Source of the DNA: Planctomycetota bacterium
GTDB lineage: Bacteria; Planctomycetota; SZUA-567; H5-PLA8
Reading direction: 5' to 3'
Assembly: GCA_016200135.1 (NCBI GenBank)
Contig: JACQFI010000056.1
Location: 1 to 64,000 of the forward strand
Length of the DNA: 64,000 nucleotides
Under the pieces are notes generated by a model, which had not been told where the DNA came from, did not search any database, and was given only the letters and a program-made list of their open reading frames with translations. Numbering within the stretch: position 1 is the first letter of the stretch; each line of letters starts with the position of its first letter. The translations under genes and the position numbers were made by a program. Positions 33,816-41,532 of the stretch are shown in pieces.

Positions 33816-34274
33816 ATGTCGAAGAAAGGTACGCTTCATATCTATGCGAACGAGGATGCCGCGGGGGCGCTCTCGGAGTTGTGTCACTCCAGCACCCATG
33901 TCTCGGTCCATGGTACGGTTTCCAAGGTGGGCGGCGAATCCGTCCTGACGGTGAACAGCATTGTCACGCAGTCGGACGGCAGCCTGCCCATCGCGGCCAG
34001 CCAGCAGACCAAGAACGCGCTGCTCAACGCGGCGGACGCCAAGGAAGCCACCGACGTCGTGATCAACGGCCGGGTGGTCGAGAGCGGCAGCGGTCGGGCG
34101 CTGGTTCTGGACGAGGTCGCCAAGGTCCAGTCCCTGCCCATCATCGCGTCCGACACGACCCGCAGCGCCCTCGCCAAACTCGCCTCGAACGGCGGCGGCG
34201 AAGTGATGGTCAAGGCCAAGGTCTCCGGCAAGGCCGGCAACCGCGTCCTGTTGCTCGAAACCAGCAAGAAGTAA
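33816..34274 (+). CDS. Tandem-repeat protein of unknown function
   Basis: 152 residues, unrecognised. About two and a half copies of a ~48-residue unit are visible: HVSVHGTVSKVGGESVLTVNS with SLPIAASQQTKNALL; DVVINGRVVESGSGRALVLDE with SLPIIASDTTRSALAKL; then EVMVKAKVSGKAGNRVLLLE. Each unit pairs a short beta-rich stretch with an SLPI-xAS-xxTxxAL helix, suggesting repeated small domains. There is no signal peptide or TM. ATG 33816 follows a very strong purine-rich site (GGGGGGAAGGA), and a strong terminator follows the stop, so it is a monocistronic and probably well expressed cytoplasmic protein. No homology can be claimed. Confidence 0.72.
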   Translation: MSKKGTLHIYANEDAAGALSELCHSSTHVSVHGTVSKVGGESVLTVNSIVTQSDGSLPIAASQQTKNALLNAADAKEATDVVINGRVVESGSGRALVLDEVAKVQSLPIIASDTTRSALAKLASNGGGEVMVKAKVSGKAGNRVLLLETSKK

Positions 34275-34298
34275 ACCGTTTGCAGGAGGGGTTTCCGG

Positions 34299-34334
34299 CG
34301 CGCCTTCCCCTAAACAGGGAAGGCGCGTTTTTTT
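34299..34334 (+). terminator. Rho-independent terminator after the tandem-repeat gene
   Basis: An 11-bp GC stem (34299-34309 with 34317-34327) with a CTAAACA loop is followed by seven T (34328-34334). It closes the single-gene unit at 33816-34274. Confidence 0.93.
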
Positions 34335-34448
34335 ATACCCGGCCGCATTATGAGGCCGATCATCCCCTCGGGTGCGGTTGCGGATGGCGCGTCTCCCCCT
34401 AGAATCGCCCGGGTCATTCCATCCGCGCTTGCAAGGGGGACTTCCGAG

Positions 34449-35486
34449 ATGCCCTACGATGTCGTGACGTTCGGCGAGGCCATGCTGCGCCTGTGCCCCA
34501 AGGACGACCTGCGGCTGGAGCAGGCGCAGGCGCTTGAGCTCACGGTCGGCGGCGGGGAACTGAACGTCGCCGTGGGCTGCTCGCGCATGGGCTTGAAGGC
34601 CGCGTGGGTCAGCCGCATCCCGGACAACCCTTTGGGCCGCATGCTCCGCAACAAGGCCCGCGAGCAGGGCGTCTGCACCGACCAGGTCATCACCGCGAAG
34701 GACGGCCGCGCCGGGATCTACTTCCTCGAACAGGGCGCCAGTCCCCGTGCGGCGGCGGTGGTCTACGATCGCGCCGACAGCAGCATCAGCCGCATCCAGC
34801 CCGGCGAAGTCTCCTGGGCCAAGGTCTTCGACGGAACCAAGACCTTCCACGTCTCCGGCATCACTCCGGCCCTCAGCAAGAACGCCGCGGCGGTCACCGC
34901 CGAGGCCCTGGCCGCGGCCAAGAAAGCCGGCTGTACCGTCAGCTACGACCTGAACTACCGCTCGAAGCTCTGGACCAAGGAAGAAGCCCGCGCCTGCCAG
35001 GAACCGCTGATGAAGCACGTGGACATCCTCATCACGACCGAAGAGGACACCAAGGTGGTCTTCGGCATCGAAGCGCCGAAGTCCGGCGACGAGAACTTCA
35101 CCAAAGTCGACGCGGCGGGCTACCGCTCCGTGGCCACGCAACTCGCCGATAAGTTCGGCTTTAAGGGCGTGGCGATCACCCTGCGCGAGAACAAGTCGGT
35201 CTGGTTCAATACGTGGTGGGGGCTCTACTACGAGGCCGGCAAGAAGGCGTTCTACGAGGCCCCCAAGTACGAGCTCGAGATCGTCGATCGGGTGGGCGCG
35301 GGCGACAGTTTCGCCGCCGGACTGCTCACGGCCCTGCACATCAAGCCCGGCGACTACGACCATGCCATCCGCTACGCGGTCGCGACCAGCGCCTTGAAGC
35401 ACGGCATACCGGGCGACTTCTGCATCGTCACCCGCCCGGAAGTCGAGACCCTGATGAAGGGCGGCGGCCTGAGGATTGTGCGCTGA
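34449..35486 (+). CDS. PfkB-family sugar kinase, 2-keto-3-deoxygluconate kinase-like
   Basis: 345 residues with ribokinase-fold motifs: GEAMLRLCP near the N-terminus, the GGG-ELNVAVG start of the substrate site, YDLNYRSKLW, and DRVGAGDSFAAGLL with the catalytic Asp and anion hole. The opening VTFGEAMLRL and the YDLNYR block are usual for KdgK, which phosphorylates 2-keto-3-deoxygluconate in uronate and sugar-acid breakdown. The sugar is therefore a guess within the family. ATG 34449 follows AAGGGGGAC. It precedes the LamG gene and the GntR-controlled catabolic cluster. Confidence 0.85.
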   Translation: MPYDVVTFGEAMLRLCPKDDLRLEQAQALELTVGGGELNVAVGCSRMGLKAAWVSRIPDNPLGRMLRNKAREQGVCTDQVITAKDGRAGIYFLEQGASPRAAAVVYDRADSSISRIQPGEVSWAKVFDGTKTFHVSGITPALSKNAAAVTAEALAAAKKAGCTVSYDLNYRSKLWTKEEARACQEPLMKHVDILITTEEDTKVVFGIEAPKSGDENFTKVDAAGYRSVATQLADKFGFKGVAITLRENKSVWFNTWWGLYYEAGKKAFYEAPKYELEIVDRVGAGDSFAAGLLTALHIKPGDYDHAIRYAVATSALKHGIPGDFCIVTRPEVETLMKGGGLRIVR

Positions 35487-35538
35487 TTTCGCAGAGGTCT
35501 TCCTTCTTACTGGGGCACGCCGGATCTTGCCGACCAAC

Positions 35539-36525
35539 ATGCGCATCCTGATCACCGCCGCCCTGCTGGTGCTGGGCCTCGTGCTGGGTGCCGTGGCGCG
35601 CAAGTTCGTGGGCGCGCCGAAGTCGAATGCCCCCACCGAGACGGACCATCCGCCGGAGAAGACCCACAGCGGCGGCGAGTCCAAGAGCGGCGCGGCCAAG
35701 ACTCCGGCCGCCGATCCGGCCGACCGCCGGGAACTCGAACGCGCCTGGCTCGCTGAACGCCCGCTCAAGCCGCCGCTCACCATCTACCTGTTCACGGGCA
35801 GCAAGAACGATCTCGAACCCCTCGGCGGCACGCTCGCGCCGCCCGGCCAGTTCGAGCCCTGGAAACTGTCCGTCGAAGGCTCCGCAGCCTCTTCTGAAAA
35901 GGGCCTGGTCGTGCAGGACGGCGGTAAGCTGATCTCGCAGTACGCCGGTTCTGCGCTCTCCTTCGCGATCAAGCAGAAAGGCGCGTTCTCGCTGGAAGCC
36001 CACGTCCAATCAGCCGACCAGAACCACACGGGCCCGGCGCGAATCGCGGGGCTTTCGGCCGACGCCAACAAGCGTAACCTCACCTTTGGACAGGAGAAGG
36101 GCGAGTGGGTGGTCCGCATCCGCACCACGGCAACAGGCGAGAACGGGACCAATCCGGAGCTTCGCGTGCCGGGGCTAAATGCGACGCGCACCCACGTAAT
36201 CGTCACCTACGACGGAAAGCGTGCGCGGGTCTTCATGAATGGCCTCGAGATCAAACTCGAGAAAAGTGTCTCGGGCACGCTGGAGAACTGGGACTCGGCG
36301 TTCCCGCTCGTGTTGGGCAACGAGGCCGGCGAAGCCAAGCCGTGGGCGGGGGTAATCCGCTTCGTGGCGCTCTACGACCGCGCGCTCGGGACCTCGGAAG
36401 TCAAACAGGCCTTCGACTCGCTCTTCCCCGACGGCGCGGGCCTGGGCGTCGTTGCGCCGAAAGCACCGCCGGAAAAGTCTCCCAAGAAGGAACGCCCGGA
36501 AGGCAAGACCAACGAAGATTTCTGA
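35539..36525 (+). CDS. LamG/concanavalin-type domain protein anchored by an N-terminal helix
   Basis: 328 residues. One N-terminal hydrophobic segment (residues ~3-20, ILITAALLVLGLVLGAV) anchors or exports the protein. A low-complexity Lys/Pro/Glu stretch follows, then a LamG jelly-roll region of ~190 residues with FSLEAHVQSADQ, HVIVTYDGKRARVFMNGLEI and a closing IRFVALYDRALGTSEV, the hallmark end of LamG_3 domains. Such domains usually bind carbohydrate or act as spacers in planctomycete-type exported proteins. The C-terminus is basic. It is 52 bases after the kinase gene, so the two are probably co-transcribed. ATG 35539 is chosen to place the hydrophobic helix at the N-terminus. Confidence 0.75.
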   Translation: MRILITAALLVLGLVLGAVARKFVGAPKSNAPTETDHPPEKTHSGGESKSGAAKTPAADPADRRELERAWLAERPLKPPLTIYLFTGSKNDLEPLGGTLAPPGQFEPWKLSVEGSAASSEKGLVVQDGGKLISQYAGSALSFAIKQKGAFSLEAHVQSADQNHTGPARIAGLSADANKRNLTFGQEKGEWVVRIRTTATGENGTNPELRVPGLNATRTHVIVTYDGKRARVFMNGLEIKLEKSVSGTLENWDSAFPLVLGNEAGEAKPWAGVIRFVALYDRALGTSEVKQAFDSLFPDGAGLGVVAPKAPPEKSPKKERPEGKTNEDF

Positions 36526-36630
36526 TCGTTCGCCGCGGCTTCCAGCAGCACCGTTGAGCGTAACGGGTTCATTCGCCCAGACTTCCAGCTCGACCTACGA
36601 CTCAATAAAACTAGCAAAGAAGGACTGGCT

Positions 36631-36690
36631 TGAAGGCCTACTTTCTACTAATCTGCATTCTGCATGCAGTATTTTGCATGGAGAATGCTT
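36631..36690 (+). repeat. Degenerate heptanucleotide repeat with near-perfect inverted repeat, in the leader of the GntR gene
   Basis: Runs of decayed 7-mers (CTACTTT, CTACTAA, CTGCATT, CTGCATG, CAGTATT, TTGCATG) are followed by GAGAATGC. Within this, 36655-36667 and 36676-36688 form an inverted repeat matching at 12 of 13 positions around an 8-base loop, so it may act as a hairpin or operator. The lack of protein-like sequence argues that the GntR gene starts later. Confidence 0.6.
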
Positions 36691-36716
36691 CGAACCTGAA
36701 AAAGGGAGCGCACGCC

Positions 36717-37391
36717 TTGCAACTGGAGCTGAAACGGCCGATCGTCCGGACCTCCCTGGCCGACATGGTCTACGAGAACATCCTCGAATCCATCGTCTCG
36801 GGCAGGCTCCCCAGCGGATCGGAATTGAACGAGGTCGGCTTGGCCGAGGAACTCCAGGTCAGCCGGACGCCCGTTCACGAGGCCCTGCGGCGGCTCGCGG
36901 CGGACGGTTTGGTCGAACTGCTTGCGACCCGCCGCATTCGGGTGGCACGCTTCGAAGAGGCGCAACTGCTCGAGATCTACGACATGCGCAAGCTCCTCGA
37001 ATGCGCCGCCGTCGAACGCGCCGCCGAACACGCCTCCGACGAAGACCTCGCGAAGCTGCGCGCGGACTTCAAGGCGCTCACGGCCTCGCGCAAGGTGGAG
37101 GACTGGGCCGGCCGCGCCATCGCCTTCGATGTCGCCTTTCATCTGCGCATCGCCGAACTGAGCGGCAACCGGCAGCTCGAAGCCGAGATCGCGAAGTACA
37201 AGCGGCTCGTGCAGGGCTTCTGCCGCTACACCGGCAGCGCCGAGAACCTCTGGGAGGCCAGCCGCGAGCACGGACGCATCCTCGACGCTTTGGAAGCCCG
37301 AGACCCGGCCGCCGCGCGCCGCGCCATGGAAGAACACATCGACGCGCGCCTGGGCGTGGTGCTGCGCGAGAGCCGCAACGGACAAGACTGA
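36717..37391 (+). CDS. GntR-family (FadR/FCD subgroup) transcriptional regulator
   Basis: About 224 residues. The N-terminal winged helix contains LADMVYENILESIVSGRLPSG and the recognition helix in LAEELQVSRTPVHEALRRLAADGLVE. The C-terminal FCD ligand domain (~75-220) contains the DMRKLLECAAVERAAEH helix and the His/Asp residues for a metal-bound organic acid (FDVAFHLRIAELSGN, EHGRILDALEARD). TTG 36717 is used because AGGGAG lies eight bases upstream; the ATG at 36678 lies inside repeat sequence without a ribosome-binding site. It sits first in a seven-gene same-strand cluster of catabolic enzymes, so it is likely the local repressor, with an organic acid as ligand. Confidence 0.85.
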   Translation: MQLELKRPIVRTSLADMVYENILESIVSGRLPSGSELNEVGLAEELQVSRTPVHEALRRLAADGLVELLATRRIRVARFEEAQLLEIYDMRKLLECAAVERAAEHASDEDLAKLRADFKALTASRKVEDWAGRAIAFDVAFHLRIAELSGNRQLEAEIAKYKRLVQGFCRYTGSAENLWEASREHGRILDALEARDPAAARRAMEEHIDARLGVVLRESRNGQD

Positions 37392-37415
37392 AGGCCTGAA
37401 GGGGGGGGACGATCT

Positions 37416-38699
37416 ATGAAAACCGCGAGCGGAGTCACCGCCATCACCCATGGCACGCTGGTGGATGGCAACGGCGGCAAGCCTATCTCCGACGCGGTGG
37501 TCGTCGTGCAGGACGGCCGCATCACGTACGCCGGCCCGGCGGCCAAAGCGCCGCCCTTGCAAGCGGATGCGCACAAACTCGACGCGCGCGGCGGGACGAT
37601 CCTGCCGGGCCTGGTGGAAGCCCACTACCACGCGACCTACTTCAACGTCGCCGCGCTCGAAGACCTCGACATCAAGTATCCGGTCGAATACGTGACCCTG
37701 CTCGCAGCGGCCAACGCGAAACTGTTACTCGAATGCGGATACACCGCCGCGCGCAGCGGCGGGAGCCTCTTCAACGTCGATGTCTGGCTCAAGAAGGCCA
37801 TCGAAGAGGACCATGTCCCCGGGCCGCGGCTTTCCGCCAGCGGGCGCGAGATCTGCGGCGTCGGCGGGTTGATGGACTGGAACCCGGACTACCGCAAGAT
37901 CGGCATGGAAGGCCTGGTCCTGCTGGTGAACGGCGCCGACGAGGCGCGCGCCGCGGTGCGCAAGCTCGTCAAAGACGGCGTCGAATGGGTGAAGACCTAC
38001 CCCACGGGCGACGCTGCGGCGCCCGACACGAACGACCACCATACGCTCTGCATGACCTTCGAAGAGATGCACGCCGTCGTGCAGACCGCGCACAACCACA
38101 ATCTAAAAGTCACCGGCCACTGCCGCGCGACCGAGGGCATCAAGAACGCGCTCAAAGCCGGGTATGACACCATCGAGCACGGTACGTTCATGGACAACGA
38201 GGCGCTGGACCTGCTGCTCAAGCGCAACACGCCCGCGGTCCCGGCGCTCTATTTCGAGTACGTCAGCGTCGAGCGCGGCAAGGAATTCGGGCTACCGCAG
38301 GCCGTGATCGACGGCCATAAGGAGACGCTCGAGGGCGGCGGCGAGAGCGCCCGGCGCATCCTCAAGGCCGGCGGCCGGCTGGGCATGGGCGGCGACTACG
38401 GCTTCGCCTGGAATCCCCACGGCGACTACGCGCACGAGCTCTCGTTCTTCGTCAAGCACGTGGGCCTCGCGCCGCTGGAAGTCCTGACCTGCGCGACCCG
38501 GACCGGCGCGGAGATCATGGGCCGCGAGAAGGAGTTCGGCACGCTGGAGGCCGGGAAACTCGCCGACATCCTGATCGTGGATGGCGATGTAATTGCGAAC
38601 ATTTCCCTGCTCGAAGACCGGGACAACTTCCTCGCGGTGATGCAGGGCGGCATCGTGAAAGCTGGGACGCTGACGAAACCTCAGCCGGCCGCCGCCTGA
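37416..38699 (+). CDS. Amidohydrolase (imidazolonepropionase-like)
   Basis: 427 residues. A metal-dependent hydrolase of the amidohydrolase superfamily with a TIM barrel. The first metal pair is the HxH of GLVEAHYHATYF; later ligands are probably His in VTGHCRATEG, His in TIEHGTFMDNEA and Asp in GMGGDYGFAWNPHG. The C-terminal small beta domain (GTLEAGKLADILIVDGDV) is typical. The group includes imidazolonepropionase, prolidases and other ring-opening enzymes, so the exact C-N bond cut is unknown. It follows the GntR gene by 24 bases and has a purine-rich ribosome-binding site (GGGGGGGAC). The next cupin gene begins four bases after its stop, so they form an operon. Confidence 0.86.
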   Translation: MKTASGVTAITHGTLVDGNGGKPISDAVVVVQDGRITYAGPAAKAPPLQADAHKLDARGGTILPGLVEAHYHATYFNVAALEDLDIKYPVEYVTLLAAANAKLLLECGYTAARSGGSLFNVDVWLKKAIEEDHVPGPRLSASGREICGVGGLMDWNPDYRKIGMEGLVLLVNGADEARAAVRKLVKDGVEWVKTYPTGDAAAPDTNDHHTLCMTFEEMHAVVQTAHNHNLKVTGHCRATEGIKNALKAGYDTIEHGTFMDNEALDLLLKRNTPAVPALYFEYVSVERGKEFGLPQAVIDGHKETLEGGGESARRILKAGGRLGMGGDYGFAWNPHGDYAHELSFFVKHVGLAPLEVLTCATRTGAEIMGREKEFGTLEAGKLADILIVDGDVIANISLLEDRDNFLAVMQGGIVKAGTLTKPQPAAA

Positions 38700-38703
38700 C
38701 CCG

Positions 38704-39102
38704 ATGAGCGACCACACGATGCCCGCCACCACGCTCTTCAAGCCCCGCGCCGAGATGCCCCGGCGCCCGCTGGCCGAATGCCACGGCGGCCTGGGCGCTC
38801 TGGACTTCACCGAAGTGCTCGGCAAGACGCCGGGCCTCGAGAAGCGCCTCGCTTTCATCCACGACGACGTACTCGCGCCGGGAACCTCGGTGGGCATCCA
38901 TCGCCACGAGCACGACGAAGAGTACTACTACATCGTCGAAGGCGAGGGCGTGATGACCTTGGACGGCCGGCGGATCGACGTTAAAGCCGGCGATCTGACC
39001 GCGGTCTTCCCGGGCGGTTCGCACGGGCTCGAGAACACCGGCGACGCCAGCCTGCGCATCCTGGTAATTTGCGTACGCCGCGATACACCGGAACGGACGT
39101 AG
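38704..39102 (+). CDS. Single-domain cupin protein
   Basis: 132 residues with metal motif 1 HRHEHDEEYYYIVEGEG and a reduced motif 2 (KAGDLTAVFPGGSHGLEN). It is a typical small cupin, possibly an isomerase or a binding protein for the same substrate as the neighbours. It is five bases from the amidohydrolase stop and 49 bases before the isomerase gene. The longer frame in another register on the same strand is a shadow. The substrate is not identifiable. Confidence 0.8.
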   Translation: MSDHTMPATTLFKPRAEMPRRPLAECHGGLGALDFTEVLGKTPGLEKRLAFIHDDVLAPGTSVGIHRHEHDEEYYYIVEGEGVMTLDGRRIDVKAGDLTAVFPGGSHGLENTGDASLRILVICVRRDTPERT

Positions 39103-39151
39103 CGCGGCGTTGAAACCTCCTCTCCATCCCGTTAACTGAAGGAGACGGCAC

Positions 39152-39997
39152 ATGCGACTGGGCGGGCCAACGTTCGATCCGGCCGAGACGCCGGAACAGT
39201 GGATCGCGGCGCTGCGCAAGGAAGGCTACAGCGCCGCCTACGCCCCCAAGCCCGCGCACGCCTGGCCGCTCGACGCCAAGCTCTGCCGCGCCTTCGAAGA
39301 CGCCGCGCGGCAAGCGGGAGTCGTCATCGCGGAAGTGGGCGCGTGGAGCAACCCCATCAGCCCCGGCGCGGATGAGCGCAAGAAGGCGCTCGAACTCTGC
39401 CAGCAGCGCCTGGCCATCGCGGACGCCCTCGGCGCGCGCTGCTGCGTGAACATCACGGGCTCGCGCGGGCTCAAGTGGGACGGGCCGAACAAGGACAACC
39501 TCACCCAGGAGACCTTCGACCTCATCGTCGAGTCCACGCGGCAGATCGTGGACGCGGTGAAGCCCTCGCGCACCTTCTACACGCTGGAGACGATGCCCTG
39601 GGCGCTCCCGGACTCGGCCGATTCCTACCTCGCGCTGCTGAAGGCCATCGACCGCAAGGCCTGCGCCGTACACCTCGATCCGGTGAACCTGGTCAACTGT
39701 CCCTCGCGCTACTACGACACCGCCGCGCTGCTCCGCGACTGTTTCGCCAAGCTGGGGCCGTGGGTGAAGAGCTGCCACGCCAAGGACATTCTGCTCCACC
39801 CGAAACTCACGGTTCACCTCGACGAAGTCCCGCCGGGCAAAGGGGGACTCGACTACAAAGTTTTTCTGCAGGAACTGCGCAAGCTCGATCCTGACACGCC
39901 CTTGATGCTGGAACACATGAAAGATGCAGACGAGTACCGCGCGGCTGCGGAACACATCCGCGCCGTCGCTCAAACCGCGGAGGTCACCCTACGATGA
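39152..39997 (+). CDS. Sugar isomerase/epimerase (xylose isomerase-like TIM barrel)
   Basis: 281 residues of the AP-endonuclease-2/xylose isomerase-like family. Metal-binding residues are visible: Glu in YTLETMPWALPDS, Asp in VHLDPVNLVN, His in KSCHAKDILL and Glu in LMLEHMKDADE. This family includes 3-keto sugar, hydroxypyruvate and sugar-acid isomerases; the exact reaction is unknown. Its stop overlaps the start of the next gene by four bases (ATGA), so the two are translationally coupled. A purine-rich ribosome-binding site (GAAGGAGAC) precedes ATG 39152. Confidence 0.88.
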   Translation: MRLGGPTFDPAETPEQWIAALRKEGYSAAYAPKPAHAWPLDAKLCRAFEDAARQAGVVIAEVGAWSNPISPGADERKKALELCQQRLAIADALGARCCVNITGSRGLKWDGPNKDNLTQETFDLIVESTRQIVDAVKPSRTFYTLETMPWALPDSADSYLALLKAIDRKACAVHLDPVNLVNCPSRYYDTAALLRDCFAKLGPWVKSCHAKDILLHPKLTVHLDEVPPGKGGLDYKVFLQELRKLDPDTPLMLEHMKDADEYRAAAEHIRAVAQTAEVTLR

Positions 39998-40980
39998 GTG
40001 CCGCTCAAGCGCAGCGCGTTGCGTTTACCGATAAGGACAAAGTCGAGTTCATCCAGTGCGAGCGGCCGAACCAACCTCTGGAGCCCAACGAGGTCGCCGG
40101 GCGCACGCTCTGCACGCTGATCAGCGCCGGCACGGAACTCGCCACGCTGGCCAAGACCACCCCCGAGGCGCCCTGTTTTCCGGGCTACGCGGCGGTCTTT
40201 GAAGTCGAGTCCGTCGGGCAGAGCGTCAATGACCTGAAGCCCGGAGACGTGGCCTTCAGCATGGGCGGGCATCGCAGCTTTCAGCGCCACAACCGCCAGG
40301 ACGTGCTGCCGGTCCCGAAGGGCCTCGCGCCCGAGCAGGCCGTCTTCGCGCGGCTGATGAACGTGACGTGGTCCACGCTGGTGACGACCACCGCGCGCCC
40401 GCCGGCAAAGGTGATCGTGACGGGCCTGGGCCTCGTCGGCCACTTGGGCGCGAAGATCTTTGCGAGCTGCGGCTACGAAGTCCTGGGCGTCGATCCGGTG
40501 GCCGCGCGCGGCGAACTGCTCCAGGGCACCGGGTTGCGCGGCATCGTGCCCGCGGTCCCGCTGGGCGATCCCGAATGGCAGGACCAGGTAGACCTGGTGG
40601 TCGATTGCTCCGGCCACGAAAAAGCGGTGCTCGATGGCTGCAAGATCGTGCGCAAGCGCGGCGAGGTCGTCTGCGTCGGCGCGCCGTGGAAGCGCTACAC
40701 CGAGATCTACGCGCACGACCTGATCCACGCGGTCTTCCACAAGTACGTGGTTCTGCGCAGTGGCTGGGAATGGGAGGTGCCGCACCAGCCCGTAAACTTC
40801 GTCAAGAACAGCCTCTTCGGCGACATGGCCGGCGCGCTGAAGTGGATCGAGGCCGGGCGAATCAAAATCGACGGGCTTTACGAACTGCGCGCGCCCAAAG
40901 ACGCCCCCGCGGCCTACGAGAGCCTGCGCAAACAGACCTGTCCAAAGCTGGCGATTGTGTTCGATTGGCGTAAAGTGTGA
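39994..40980 (+). CDS. MDR-superfamily (zinc-type) alcohol dehydrogenase-like protein
   Basis: 328 residues. An N-terminal GroES-like domain (PGYAAVFEVESVGQSVNDLKPGD) and a Rossmann domain with GLGLVGHLGAKI. The catalytic-zinc Cys and the four structural-zinc Cys of classic alcohol dehydrogenases are not present in the usual places, so it is a zinc-poor MDR member related to the sorbitol/threonine dehydrogenase-like group. It probably oxidises a polyol or keto sugar produced by the neighbouring enzymes. It overlaps the isomerase gene by four bases. The C-terminus (FDWRKV) is followed by the HEAT lipoprotein gene. Confidence 0.82.
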   Translation: MSAAQAQRVAFTDKDKVEFIQCERPNQPLEPNEVAGRTLCTLISAGTELATLAKTTPEAPCFPGYAAVFEVESVGQSVNDLKPGDVAFSMGGHRSFQRHNRQDVLPVPKGLAPEQAVFARLMNVTWSTLVTTTARPPAKVIVTGLGLVGHLGAKIFASCGYEVLGVDPVAARGELLQGTGLRGIVPAVPLGDPEWQDQVDLVVDCSGHEKAVLDGCKIVRKRGEVVCVGAPWKRYTEIYAHDLIHAVFHKYVVLRSGWEWEVPHQPVNFVKNSLFGDMAGALKWIEAGRIKIDGLYELRAPKDAPAAYESLRKQTCPKLAIVFDWRKV

Positions 40981-40985
40981 GGCTT

Positions 40986-41531
40986 ATGCCTCACGCAGAG
41001 AAACTCTTACGGGCAGCCATTGCCGTCGTTTGCTTCGGCCTCGCCGGCTGCGGCAGCCCCGCGCCGCGCCACACGTTTGCGCCCGCTCAGGACGCGAACA
41101 ACATCCATGCACAGCTTGAGCCCGTTGAAAAGCCGCAGCGCGTGGCCTATGTCTGCGAATACAAATCGCTCTCCTGGATAAATCTAAAACGCCTGGGCCG
41201 CAAGGACCCGCAAGAACGAGCCCTCGCCGCGTTGGCGCTGGGCGGGCTCTTCGATCCAGATACCATCGAGCCGTTGATCGAGGCGCTGCGCGACAAAGTG
41301 CCGGAGGTGCGCGAGGCCGCGCAGCTCGCGCTGCACTCGCTTACGGGCCAGGACATCCCGAAGGAAGACTACACGGCCTGGCGCGCCTGGTGGAAGGCAA
41401 ATGAGAAGCACATGCCCGACGCCGCGTTCGTGGCGCGCAAGAAGGAATACATGAAGGCGCTGAATGCGAATACGGTTACGCTGGATTCCTTGAGCCGCAG
41501 AGACCCCGAGCCCAAAGGAGCGCAGCCCTGA
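40986..41531 (+). CDS. HEAT-repeat lipoprotein
   Basis: About 181 residues. A signal peptide with lipobox GLAGC (Cys22) indicates an exported lipoprotein. The middle holds at least two HEAT-like helical repeats (ERALAALALGGLFDPDTIEPLIEA, DKVPEVREAAQLALHSL), the rest is charged. The ATG at 40986 has GAGG upstream; a GTG at 40977 overlapping the dehydrogenase stop is an alternative. A lipoprotein in the middle of a catabolic operon could be a binding or tethering factor, but nothing shows it. It is followed at once (one base) by the Ldh-family gene. Confidence 0.75.
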   Translation: MPHAEKLLRAAIAVVCFGLAGCGSPAPRHTFAPAQDANNIHAQLEPVEKPQRVAYVCEYKSLSWINLKRLGRKDPQERALAALALGGLFDPDTIEPLIEALRDKVPEVREAAQLALHSLTGQDIPKEDYTAWRAWWKANEKHMPDAAFVARKKEYMKALNANTVTLDSLSRRDPEPKGAQP

Positions 41532-41532
41532 C

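Noticed and set aside
36630..36716. N-terminal extension of the GntR regulator
   Set aside because: The residues it would add (AYFLLICILHAVFC) come from heptamer repeats. No ribosome-binding site fits, whereas TTG 36717 has AGGGAG eight bases upstream.
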